This document shows, piece by piece, positions 56,551-64,000 of a stretch of 64,000 nucleotides of DNA (positions are counted from its first letter, which is position 1; every line of letters starts with the position of its first letter). The DNA lies in contig JADCGL010000024.1 of assembly GCA_020248985.1 (NCBI GenBank), forward strand, positions 88,197 through 152,196, in the 5' to 3' direction. The DNA is from Telmatospirillum sp. (GTDB taxonomy: Bacteria > Pseudomonadota > Alphaproteobacteria > CACIAM-22H2). The notes beneath the pieces were generated by a model, which was not told where the DNA came from, did no database searches, and worked only from the letters and a program-made list of their open reading frames with translations. The position numbers and the translations under genes were made by a program.

Positions 56551-57717
56551 ATGTTTCGACGCACGCTTCTTCGAACCGCTGTTGCCGCGGCCGGCATCGT
56601 GCTGGCCGCTTCCGGCGCTTCGGCGCAGGAGACCTTCAAGGTCGGCCTCATTCTGCCGATGACCGGGCCGTTCGCCTCGACCGGCAAGCAGATCGCGGCG
56701 GCCGCCAATCTCTATGTCCAGCAGAAGGGTGCCGTCGTCGCCGGCAAGCGCATCGAGATCGTCCTCAAGGACGATACGGGTGTCGCCGACGTCACGCGCC
56801 GCATCGCGCAGGACCTCATCGTCAACGACAAGGTCTCCGTCATCGCGGGCTTCGGCTTGACGCCGCTCGCCCTTGCGACCGCACCGCTTGCGACACAGGC
56901 CAAGACGCCGATGGTCGTGATGTCGGCGGCAACCTCGATCATCACCGAGCGTTCGCCCTTCATCGTGCGCACGGCGCAGACCGTGCCGCAGATCGTGACG
57001 CCGTTCGCCGAATGGACCCTCAAGCAGGGCATCAAGCGCATGGCGACGCTGGTTTCCGACTACGGCCCCGGCCACGACGTCGAAAAATTCTATTCCGACA
57101 CGTTCAGGGCCGGCGGCGGGACCATCGAAAATCTGCGCGTCCCGCTCGCGAACCCCGACTTCGCCCCTTTCCTGCAGCGCATCGCCGACATGAAGCCCGA
57201 AGCCGTGCTCGTGTTCGTTCCGTCGGGCGTGGGCTCGCAGTTCATCAAGCAGTTCGTCGAACGCGGCATGGACAAGAGCGGCATTCGTCTGATCGCCACC
57301 GGCGACGTCACGGACGACGACATCCTGAACCCAATGGGCGACGTCGCCCTCGGCCTCGTGACCGCGCACCATTATTCGGCCGCGCACGACAGCCCGGAGA
57401 ACAAAGCGTTCGTTGCGGCCTTCAGGGCGGCGAATGGCGGCATGCGTCCCAATTTCATGGCCGTGAGCGGCTATGACGGCATGCATGCCATCTACGAAGG
57501 GCTCAAGAAGTCGAACGGGCAGGGCGGCGAAGCGCTGGTCAACGCGATGAAGGGCCTCAGCTGGATGAGCCCGCGCGGCCCCGTCTCGATCGACGCCGAA
57601 ACGCGCGACATCGTGCAGAACGTCTATATCCGTCGCGTCGCCCGCGTCGACGGCGAACTCTACAATATCGAGTTCGAGACGATCCCGAACGTCAAAGACC
57701 CGGCGAAGGGCAAGTAA
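56551..57717 (+). CDS. Branched-chain amino acid-type ABC transporter substrate-binding protein
   Basis: The 388-residue protein has a signal peptide (MFRRTLLRTAVAAAGIVLAASGASA) and a type I periplasmic-binding fold of the LivK family: FKVGLILPMTGPFASTGKQIAAAANLYVQQ, LKDDTGVADVTRRIAQDLI, SDYGPGHDVEKFY. GGAGG precedes the ATG. It heads a complete five-gene importer directly downstream of ligAB, which suggests an aromatic acid ligand as for other LivK-like aromatic transporters; this is inferred from context. Confidence 0.88.
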   Translation: MFRRTLLRTAVAAAGIVLAASGASAQETFKVGLILPMTGPFASTGKQIAAAANLYVQQKGAVVAGKRIEIVLKDDTGVADVTRRIAQDLIVNDKVSVIAGFGLTPLALATAPLATQAKTPMVVMSAATSIITERSPFIVRTAQTVPQIVTPFAEWTLKQGIKRMATLVSDYGPGHDVEKFYSDTFRAGGGTIENLRVPLANPDFAPFLQRIADMKPEAVLVFVPSGVGSQFIKQFVERGMDKSGIRLIATGDVTDDDILNPMGDVALGLVTAHHYSAAHDSPENKAFVAAFRAANGGMRPNFMAVSGYDGMHAIYEGLKKSNGQGGEALVNAMKGLSWMSPRGPVSIDAETRDIVQNVYIRRVARVDGELYNIEFETIPNVKDPAKGK

Positions 57718-57752
57718 GCAATGCGGCTCTGCCTGCAAGCGAGGCGCATCGC

Positions 57753-58604
57753 GTGCTGACGATCCTGTTCGACGGCATTGCCTACGGCATGGTGCTGTTC
57801 GTGCTGGCCTGCGGACTCTCTGTGACGCTCGGATTGATGAATTTCGTCAATCTGGCGCACGGAGCGTTCGCGATGGCCGGGGGCTACACGACCGCCATTC
57901 TGATGAACCGCTACGGCTGGTCCTTCATCGCCACGCTGCCGATGGCGTTTTTCGTGCCGGCCTTGGTCGGCTTGCTGCTCGAGCGTACGCTCTATCGGCG
58001 GCTCTACGGCGCATCGCATCTCGACCAGGTTCTTTTTTCGATCGGTCTCGTGTTCATGGCCGTGGCGGCGACCGACTATTTCATGGGCTCGCAGCCGCAG
58101 CTGATCCAGATTCCGGAATGGCTGCGCGGGCGCGTCGACATCTTCGGCGTGCAGGTCGGCCTCTACCGCAGCTTCATCATCGCCGTGTGCGGCGTGCTCG
58201 TGATCGCCCTGCAGCTCGTGCTCACGCAAACGCGGTTCGGCAGCCGGCTGCGCGCGGCGGTCGACGATCCGCGCGTGGCGCGCGGGCTCGGCATTCCGGT
58301 GGAATTCGTGTTCGCGGTCACGTTCGCGGTCGGCTCCGGCATTGCCGGGCTCGGCGGCGCGTTGGGGGCCGAGATCCTCGGCCTCGACCCGACCTTCCCG
58401 TTCAAATTCATGATCTACTTCCTGATCGTGGTCACGGTCGGCGGAACCTCCAGCCTGATCGGACCGTTTTTGGCGGCCCTGCTGCTCGGCATCGCCGATG
58501 TGGGCGGCAAATACTTCGTGCCCGAACTCGGCGCGTTCGTCATCTACACGGTCATGATCGTCGTGCTCGTCTTCCGCCCCAAAGGGCTTTTTGCGAGGGG
58601 CTGA
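57753..58604 (+). CDS. Branched-chain-type ABC transporter permease LivH
   Basis: The 283-residue membrane protein has about eight helices and LivH features: MLTILFDGIAYGMVLFVLACGLSVTLGLMNFVNLAHGAFAMAGGYTTA and the RAAVDDPRVARGLGIPVEFVFAVTFAVG coupling region. The start is a GTG with GAGG upstream. A 12-codon ATG frame just before it is out of frame and probably meaningless. It forms the permease dimer with the next gene product. Confidence 0.88.
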   Translation: MLTILFDGIAYGMVLFVLACGLSVTLGLMNFVNLAHGAFAMAGGYTTAILMNRYGWSFIATLPMAFFVPALVGLLLERTLYRRLYGASHLDQVLFSIGLVFMAVAATDYFMGSQPQLIQIPEWLRGRVDIFGVQVGLYRSFIIAVCGVLVIALQLVLTQTRFGSRLRAAVDDPRVARGLGIPVEFVFAVTFAVGSGIAGLGGALGAEILGLDPTFPFKFMIYFLIVVTVGGTSSLIGPFLAALLLGIADVGGKYFVPELGAFVIYTVMIVVLVFRPKGLFARG

Positions 58605-58608
58605 GGCG

Positions 58609-59610
58609 ATGGCGAAGTTCGCAGATTCCGTGGCCGATCGGGCGGCAGCGTCGCTGCTCAAGCGCGGCCGCTGGCGGCCGGCCGAGATCCTGTTCTGGCT
58701 CGTCGCGTTCGGCGCCGTCTATGCGTTGCCCGGGCACCATCTGATTCTCAACGAGATCGCGATCATCGGCCTGTTCGCCGTGTCGCTCGATCTGATCCTG
58801 GGGTTTGCCGGCATTGCCTCGCTCGGCCACGCGGCGTTTTTCGGCGTCGGGGCCTACGCCGCCGGCCTGCTCGCGATCCATGTCACGGCCGATCCGGTGC
58901 TGGGTCTCGTTTTCGCGACGCTGCTGATGGCGGTGGTGGGCTATGTCAGCAGTTTCCTCGTGCTGCGCGGGGCGGATCTCACGCGCCTGATGGTCACGCT
59001 CGGGGTCGCCCTCGTCTTCGGCGAGATCGCCAACAAAAACGGCTGGCTCACGGGCGGTGCCGACGGCTTGCAGGGGATTTTCATGGCGCCGGTCTTCGGC
59101 GTGTTCGAGTTCGATCTGTTCGGGCGAACGGCCTTCGCCTACAGCCTTGTCGTCACGTTCTTGCTGTTTGTCGTGGCGCGCCGCATCGTCGCGTCGCCTT
59201 TCGGCCTGTCGCTTCTCGCCATCCGCGACAATCCGCTGCGCGCGCGCGCGATCGGCATCCCGGTCAATGCGCGCCTGTCCGCGATCTACGCGATCGCGGC
59301 GGCCTATGCGGGCGCCGCCGGTGCCCTCCTGGCGCAATCCGCGCAATTCGTGTCGATCGACGTTCTGGCGTTCCACCGCTCGGCCGACGTGCTGCTGATG
59401 CTGGTGATCGGCGGCACCGGCTATCTTTACGGCGGCATCGTGGGTGCGATCGTGTTCAAGGTGCTGCAGGAAGTCATCTCCGATTGGACGCCGCAATACT
59501 GGACCTTCTGGGTCGGCGCCTTGCTCGTCGTGCTGGTGCTCGTCGGCCGCGACCGTGTGGGCGCGCGCGTTTCGCAGCTTTGGGCGCGCCTCGGCCGCGG
59601 GACGCGCTAG
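58609..59610 (+). CDS. Branched-chain-type ABC transporter permease LivM
   Basis: The 333-residue membrane protein shows LivM blocks: LILNEIAIIGLFAVSLDLILGFAGIASLGHAAFFGVGAYAAG, and the coupling region AIRDNPLRARAIGIPVNARL. About nine helices are apparent. The ATG at 58609 lies 4 bases after the livH-type stop. A TTG in frame at 58591 would overlap that gene. Confidence 0.88.
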   Translation: MAKFADSVADRAAASLLKRGRWRPAEILFWLVAFGAVYALPGHHLILNEIAIIGLFAVSLDLILGFAGIASLGHAAFFGVGAYAAGLLAIHVTADPVLGLVFATLLMAVVGYVSSFLVLRGADLTRLMVTLGVALVFGEIANKNGWLTGGADGLQGIFMAPVFGVFEFDLFGRTAFAYSLVVTFLLFVVARRIVASPFGLSLLAIRDNPLRARAIGIPVNARLSAIYAIAAAYAGAAGALLAQSAQFVSIDVLAFHRSADVLLMLVIGGTGYLYGGIVGAIVFKVLQEVISDWTPQYWTFWVGALLVVLVLVGRDRVGARVSQLWARLGRGTR

Positions 59611-59611
59611 C

Positions 59612-60367
59612 ATGTCGGCTCCCGCCCTCGAAACGCGCGGCCTGATGAAACGCTTCGGCGGCATCGTCGCGACCAACGACGTGAGCTTTCGTTTGGCCCA
59701 GGGCGAGCGGCACGCGCTGATCGGCCCCAACGGCGCGGGCAAAACCACCTTCGTCAATCTGCTGACCGGCGTGCATGCGCCCTCGGCCGGGCAGATTTTT
59801 CTCGAAGGCCAGGAGATCACGAATCTGAGCGCCGAGCGGCGCGTGAAGCGCGGTCTTGTGCGCACGTTCCAGATCAACCAGCTCTTCGGCGCCATGACGC
59901 CGCTCGAAACGCTCGGCGTCGCCGTGTCCGAGGTGGGCGGCAGCGGTGCCGATTGGTGGCGCGTTGCGGGCTCGAAAGCCCGCGTTCTCGACGACATCGC
60001 CGAAATCGCGGCGCGCTTCGGCCTCGCCGATGTGCTCGAGGCGCGGACCGCGACCTTGCCCTACGGCAAACAGCGGCTGCTCGAGATCGCGGTGGCGTTC
60101 GCCTGCCGCCCGCGCGTGCTGCTGCTCGACGAGCCGGCCGCCGGCGTGCCCGAGGCCGAACGCCAGGAATTGCTGGCCACGGTGTGCGCCTTGCCGCGCG
60201 ACGTTTCGATCCTGCTGATCGAGCACGACATGGATCTGGTCTTCTCGTTTGCCGAGAAAATCTCCGTGCTCGTGGACGGCGCCTTGCTGACGCAAGGCAC
60301 CGTCGCCGAAATTTCGCGCGATCCCCGCGTGCGCGCGGTCTATCTCGGGGAGAGCGCCGATGGATGA
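59612..60367 (+). CDS. Branched-chain-type ABC transporter ATP-binding protein LivG
   Basis: The 251-residue ATPase has Walker A GPNGAGKTT, a LivG-type signature region LPYGKQRLLEIA and Walker B VLLLDEPAAG with the H-loop IEHDMDLV. It couples ATP hydrolysis to import by the two upstream permeases. It starts 1 base after the preceding stop and overlaps the next gene by 8 bases. Confidence 0.9.
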   Translation: MSAPALETRGLMKRFGGIVATNDVSFRLAQGERHALIGPNGAGKTTFVNLLTGVHAPSAGQIFLEGQEITNLSAERRVKRGLVRTFQINQLFGAMTPLETLGVAVSEVGGSGADWWRVAGSKARVLDDIAEIAARFGLADVLEARTATLPYGKQRLLEIAVAFACRPRVLLLDEPAAGVPEAERQELLATVCALPRDVSILLIEHDMDLVFSFAEKISVLVDGALLTQGTVAEISRDPRVRAVYLGESADG

Positions 60368-61067
60368 GCTGCTGGTGCTGCGGGATCTTGCGGCCGGCTA
60401 CGGCGAAGCGCGCGTGATCGCGGGCATCGACGTGGAACTGCGCGCCGGCCGTTCGCTTGCAGTGCTCGGCCGCAACGGTACGGGCAAGACGACGCTGCTC
60501 AACACGGTCATCGGCGCCACGCGCCACATGGGCGGCAGCGTGGCGTTCGCGGGCCGCGACATCACGCGTCTTTCGTCGGACGCGCGCGCGCGCATCGGCA
60601 TCGGCTGGGTCCCGCAAGAACGAAACATTTTCCGTTCGCTGACGGTCGACGAAAACATGACCGCTGTCGCGTTGCCGGGGCCCTGGACGAAAGAGCGCGT
60701 CTATGCGCTGTTTCCGCGCCTTGCCGAGCGGCGCCGCAATTTCGGCAACCAGCTTTCCGGCGGCGAGCAGCAGATGCTGGCGATCGGCCGCGCCCTCGTG
60801 CTCAATCCGCGCCTGATCCTGCTCGACGAGCCGACCGAAGGTTTGGCCCCCATCATCATCGAAGAGCTGATGGCGGCCCTGAAGCGCATCATCCGCGACG
60901 AGGGATTGAGCGCCATTGTGGTCGAGCAGCACGCCAAGAAGATTCTCGGCGTTACCGACGATTCGATCATTCTCGACCGCGGCCGCGTCGTGCACGCGGC
61001 GCCAAGCCGCGATCTGATCGCCGATCCCGCCCCGCTCGAGAAGCATCTCGGCGTGGCGGCAGCCTGA
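60360..61067 (+). CDS. Branched-chain-type ABC transporter ATP-binding protein LivF
   Basis: The 235-residue second ATPase has Walker A GRNGTGKTT, WVPQERNIFRSLTVDENM, signature LSGGEQQM and Walker B LILLDEPTEGLAP. This completes a binding protein - two permeases - two ATPases operon. The start overlaps the end of the LivG-type gene by 8 bases. A second ATG follows at 60364 in another frame and is not used. Confidence 0.9.
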   Translation: MDELLVLRDLAAGYGEARVIAGIDVELRAGRSLAVLGRNGTGKTTLLNTVIGATRHMGGSVAFAGRDITRLSSDARARIGIGWVPQERNIFRSLTVDENMTAVALPGPWTKERVYALFPRLAERRRNFGNQLSGGEQQMLAIGRALVLNPRLILLDEPTEGLAPIIIEELMAALKRIIRDEGLSAIVVEQHAKKILGVTDDSIILDRGRVVHAAPSRDLIADPAPLEKHLGVAAA

Positions 61068-61098
61068 CGCAGAATTGCGTTTTCACCTGGAGGACCCT

Positions 61099-62208
61099 AT
61101 GCAACGCACCAAGCCCCCTTTCCGCGCCGACATGGTCGGGTCGCTGCTTCGCACCGCACCGCTCAAAGCGGCACGCGAGAAGTTCCACGCCGGCACCATC
61201 AGTGCGGCCGACCTCAAAGCGGTCGAAGACAAAGAGATCGTGGCGCTGATCCGCAAGCAGGAGGCGATCGGCCTCCACGGCATCACCGACGGCGAGTTTC
61301 GCCGCGCCTTCTGGCACTTCGATTTCCTCGAAGAGCTCGACGAGGTGGAATCGGTCGCGGCCGATTCGGGCATGAACTTCAAAGGCGGGGTGGGCATCGC
61401 CAAGGCGCTGCGCGTCACGGGCCGGGTCGGCTTTTCCGGCAAGCATCCGATGATCGACCATTTCCGCTTCGTCAAAGAAAACACCAAGCGCACGGCCAAG
61501 ATGACGATCCCCGGCCCGTCGATGCTGCATTATCGCGGCGGCCGCAAAATGATGCGCCCGGGCGTGTACGACGACATGGAGCTGTTCTACTCGGACGTCG
61601 GGACGGCCTATGCCAAGGCGGTCGGCGCCTTCTACGACGCGGGCTGCCGCTATCTGCAGCTCGACGACATCTCGTTCGCCTATCTGTGCGATCCCGACCA
61701 GCGCGAGATGCTGCGTTCGCGCGGCGACGATCCGAGCAAACAGTCCGCGATCTATGCCGGCATGGTGGCGAAGGCGCTGGCCGGCAAGCCTGCGGACCTC
61801 GCGATCACCATGCATCTGTGCCGCGGCAATTTCCGTTCGACCTTCATCGCTTCGGGCGGCTACGAGCCGGTTGCCGACGTGCTGTTCAATTCGATGCCGG
61901 TCGACGGCTATTTCATGGAGTGGGATTCCGACCGCGCCGGCGGTTTCGAGCCGCTGCGCTTCCTGCCCAAGGGCAAGCACGTGGTTCTCGGTCTCGTCAC
62001 GTCGAAGACCGGCGTGCTCGAGCGCAAGGACGACATCAAGCGGCGCATCGACGAAGCGGCCAAGTTCGTCGATATCGACCAGCTGTGCCTGTCGCCGCAA
62101 TGCGGGTTCGCGTCGACCGAGGAAGGCAACACGCTTGCCGAAGACGAGCAGTGGAAGAAGCTCGAGATGATCGTCGAGATCGCGAACGAGGTCTGGGGCG
62201 CTTCCTGA
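61099..62208 (+). CDS. MetE C-terminal-like (cobalamin-independent methionine synthase core) methyltransferase
   Basis: The 369-residue protein corresponds to the catalytic half of MetE, as in the YxjG/YxjH family. It has FRADMVGSLLRTAPLK, the GITDGEFRR segment, LQLDDISFAYLCD, and the zinc ligands in MHLCRGNFR (His-x-Cys) and LSPQCGFAS (Cys). TGGAGGA precedes the ATG at 61099. It likely transfers a methyl group to a thiol such as homocysteine; the donor is unknown because the N-terminal folate domain of full MetE is absent. It lies 31 bases after the importer operon. Confidence 0.83.
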   Translation: MQRTKPPFRADMVGSLLRTAPLKAAREKFHAGTISAADLKAVEDKEIVALIRKQEAIGLHGITDGEFRRAFWHFDFLEELDEVESVAADSGMNFKGGVGIAKALRVTGRVGFSGKHPMIDHFRFVKENTKRTAKMTIPGPSMLHYRGGRKMMRPGVYDDMELFYSDVGTAYAKAVGAFYDAGCRYLQLDDISFAYLCDPDQREMLRSRGDDPSKQSAIYAGMVAKALAGKPADLAITMHLCRGNFRSTFIASGGYEPVADVLFNSMPVDGYFMEWDSDRAGGFEPLRFLPKGKHVVLGLVTSKTGVLERKDDIKRRIDEAAKFVDIDQLCLSPQCGFASTEEGNTLAEDEQWKKLEMIVEIANEVWGAS

Positions 62209-62224
62209 CGCTGCCTGAAGCCGG

Positions 62225-62264
62225 GCGCCGGGCGACGCAAGCTTCGGCTTACGTCTCCCGGCGC
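62225..62264. terminator. Bidirectional terminator hairpin with a UUCG tetraloop
   Basis: GCGCCGGG (62225-62232) and CCCGGCGC (62257-62264) close an 18-pair stem with two mismatches. It is capped by a C(TTCG)G tetraloop at 62242-62247. It overlaps the 3' end of the convergent transporter gene and lies 16 bases after the methyltransferase stop, so it can serve both. Confidence 0.65.
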
Positions 62265-63172
62265 AGCAGCACCAAAAGATTCGCCGACACGATCATGACC
62301 GCACCCGCGATCGCGGCGGGATGCGGGAGCTGGTCGAACACCAGATAGCCGAAGACCATGCCCCAGAACAGCATGGTGAATTGGAACGGGGCCACGGACG
62401 CGACCGGCGCCTTTTTGAGCGTATGCACGAGTGCGATCTGCGCGCAGCCGGTGAGAATCCCGCAGCCCACCATCATGGCGAGATCGCCCGGCGACGGCGG
62501 CCGGTAGATCCACGGAAATGTCGGCAGCGTCAGGGCCGCGATCCCGACCGCGACCGCACAGGCAAGCGTGCCGCGCGTTTCGACCGGGCCGATCCAGCGC
62601 AGCACCAGCAGGGCGCCGGCGGCGAACAGCATCGCGGCGAGGGCACTCAGATGCCCGACCGATGGCGCCATCCCGGCCGGCTGCAGCACAGCCAATACGC
62701 CCGCAAACCCGACCGCCACGGCGAGCCATGCGCGCGCGTCGGCGCGCTCGCGCAAGATGAGCCGGGCCGCAAAAATCGCCACGACCGGTGCGAGAAACGT
62801 CAGCGCGTAGAAATCGGCAAGCGGCAGGTTCGCAAGCGCGTGGAAGCCGAAAATGCCGCCGCCGAAGGCCGTGACGATGCGCAAAGCCACCAGGCCCGGC
62901 CGCTTGGGCCGCAGGCTGCGCCAGCCGCCTTCGAAATATACGACGACGGCGACCGGCAGCAGGTTGGCAAGCGCCATCGTGCCGAGCAGCTGCAGCGGGT
63001 CGTAGCGCGCGGTCAGCAGCTTGACCGCCGCATCGCTCGAGGCGAACAGCAGATACGCAAGGGCGGCAAAACCGAGCTGCGCGTTCAAGCGGTTTCGAAA
63101 CTCCGGTCTGGGACGAGATGCGAAGGGATACGCTTTTGTCGGCCATGCGTCGACCGCGAATCGTGGGCGCAT
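62249..63172 (-). CDS. EamA-family (DMT superfamily) transporter
   Basis: The 307-residue protein has ten helices in two EamA repeats, beginning near [21 protein letters not shown] and ending with [18 protein letters not shown]. The ATG at 63172 gives a roughly 28-residue hydrophilic leader; a TTG at 63088 with CGGAG upstream would start just before the first helix and may be the real start. Substrate and direction of transport are unknown. Confidence 0.78.
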   Translation of the reverse strand: MRPRFAVDAWPTKAYPFASRPRPEFRNRLNAQLGFAALAYLLFASSDAAVKLLTARYDPLQLLGTMALANLLPVAVVVYFEGGWRSLRPKRPGLVALRIVTAFGGGIFGFHALANLPLADFYALTFLAPVVAIFAARLILRERADARAWLAVAVGFAGVLAVLQPAGMAPSVGHLSALAAMLFAAGALLVLRWIGPVETRGTLACAVAVGIAALTLPTFPWIYRPPSPGDLAMMVGCGILTGCAQIALVHTLKKAPVASVAPFQFTMLFWGMVFGYLVFDQLPHPAAIAGAVMIVSANLLVLLRRET

Positions 63173-63212
63173 TCCGCGCGATTCAAGGCGCCCGCAGCGG
63201 TGCGCCAGATTG

Positions 63213-63224
63213 TTCGTATACGAA
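63213..63224. promoter_or_regulatory. 12-bp perfect palindrome in the EamA-fliG intergenic region
   Basis: TTCGTATACGAA is a perfect palindrome followed by an AT-rich run. It lies 41 bases upstream of the EamA ATG and 174 bases upstream of fliG. Its shape resembles operators of GntR-type repressors, but no regulator gene is adjacent. Confidence 0.35.
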
Positions 63225-63397
63225 TTTTTTGCGAAAACGGACTCCGCCGGTCGCGGCTTTATGGGCTTTCTCGACGATGTCGCCGCCCGTGGGATAACTG
63301 GCTTTGCCACAACTGCGCAAGCTGCGCTAAAATGCAGAATGCGACGGCGCGTCGGCGTCGCTCGCGTCCTCTTCCTGACGGTTGGAGAACCCGCCAG

Positions 63398-64000
63398 ATG
63401 CGCATTCGCGACGATTACCGGACACTGACCGGGGCCGAAAAGGCGTCGATCCTGCTGCTGTCGCTGGGCGAAGAAGTCGCGACCAAGCTCTTCGCGCTGA
63501 TGAGCGACGACGAGATCAAGGAACTCTCCCAGACCATGTCGACGCTCGGCACGGTCAATTCCTCGATCATCGAGCGTCTGATCGTCGAGTTCGCCGACCA
63601 AATCGCCGCGACCGGCTCGCTCGTCGGTTCGTTCGATTCGACCGAGCGCCTGCTCGGCAAGGTTCTCGACAAGAACCGCGTCTCCAACATCATGGAAGAC
63701 ATCCGCGGCCCCGCCGGCCGCACGATGTGGGACAAGCTCGGCAACGTCAACGAAGCCGTGCTCGCCAACTACCTCAAGAACGAGTACCCGCAGACCGTGG
63801 CCGTGGTGCTCGCCAAGATCCGCCCCGACCATGCCGCGCGCGTGCTGGGCACCTTGCCCGAAGCCTTCGCGATGGAAGTCATCATGCGCATGCTGCGCAT
63901 GGAGACGGTGCAGAAGGAAGTGCTCGACGACGTCGAGCGCGTGCTGCGCAACGAGTTCATGTCGAACCTCGCCAAGACCAGCCGCAAAGACACGCACGAG
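63398..64000 (+). CDS. fliG: Flagellar motor switch protein FliG (5' part)
   Basis: The first 201 residues are present; the gene continues past the right edge. [41 protein letters not shown] is the FliG N-terminal domain. The middle domain follows, with [26 protein letters not shown] (the EHPQ-type motif, here EYPQ) and [17 protein letters not shown]. FliG forms the rotor ring of the flagellar motor, joining the MS ring to FliM and the stator. TTGGAG lies 9 bases before the ATG. Confidence 0.93.
   Translation, partial: MRIRDDYRTLTGAEKASILLLSLGEEVATKLFALMSDDEIKELSQTMSTLGTVNSSIIERLIVEFADQIAATGSLVGSFDSTERLLGKVLDKNRVSNIMEDIRGPAGRTMWDKLGNVNEAVLANYLKNEYPQTVAVVLAKIRPDHAARVLGTLPEAFAMEVIMRMLRMETVQKEVLDDVERVLRNEFMSNLAKTSRKDTHE

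Overview
The window is a high-GC chromosomal segment, very probably from an alphaproteobacterium of the Rhodospirillales/Rhizobiales type. The best evidence is the order murA - DUF2948 - (hisG) - hisD - UPF0262 - small phosphatase - infA - maf - RNase E/G - yacG, together with a DUF2336 protein and a short-form HisG. Genes are tightly packed, with many ATGA/GTGA stop-start overlaps and many GTG/TTG starts. Most convergent pairs share their stop codons. No CRISPR array, transposase or replication origin was seen.

Layout. 1-6.3 kb: the 5' end of a TPP-dependent enzyme, a PaaI-type thioesterase, an aminotransferase and a sugar-acid block (2-keto-3-deoxygalactonate kinase, 2-hydroxyacid dehydrogenase, DenD-like dehydrogenase, SDR). 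6.3-11.2 kb: a five-domain peptide/nickel-type ABC importer operon that sits between two copies of the 3' end of opgC, so it looks inserted. 11.2-18.6 kb: opgC, a DoxX protein, MipA/OmpV, agmatinase, altronate dehydratase-like protein, FAD oxidoreductase and a YHYH-domain protein. 18.7-26.4 kb: hisS, an orphan HicB, a LysE exporter, tRNA-Thr(GGT), leuA, and an NMT1-type binding protein followed by an amidohydrolase. 26.4-31 kb: a cytoplasm-facing molybdoenzyme with ferredoxin and membrane subunits, best matched to SoeABC sulfite dehydrogenase. 31-43.5 kb: housekeeping genes including murA, hisG, hisD, infA, maf, RNase E/G and yacG, plus an ETHE1-like metallo-hydrolase.

At 43.59 kb a tRNA-Phe gene carries a 49-bp direct repeat of its 3' end 627 bp downstream. 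The AT-rich DNA between the repeats encodes only a small XRE-type regulator and carries repeated GTTTTTCCAAAA motifs. This looks like a miniature integrated element without an integrase, and it is the most unusual structure in the window.

44.3-62 kb is an aromatic catabolism region. It holds gallate dioxygenase (galA) and a LysR-headed run galR-galD-galB-galC for ring-cleavage product breakdown. An IorAB-type molybdenum hydroxylase is embedded in the same transcription unit. A second extradiol dioxygenase (LigA/LigB) follows, then a complete branched-chain-amino-acid-type ABC importer (livKHMGF order) and a MetE-like core methyltransferase. Together these suggest uptake of lignin-type phenolics and their meta-cleavage to oxaloacetate and pyruvate. 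The window ends in the 5' part of fliG.
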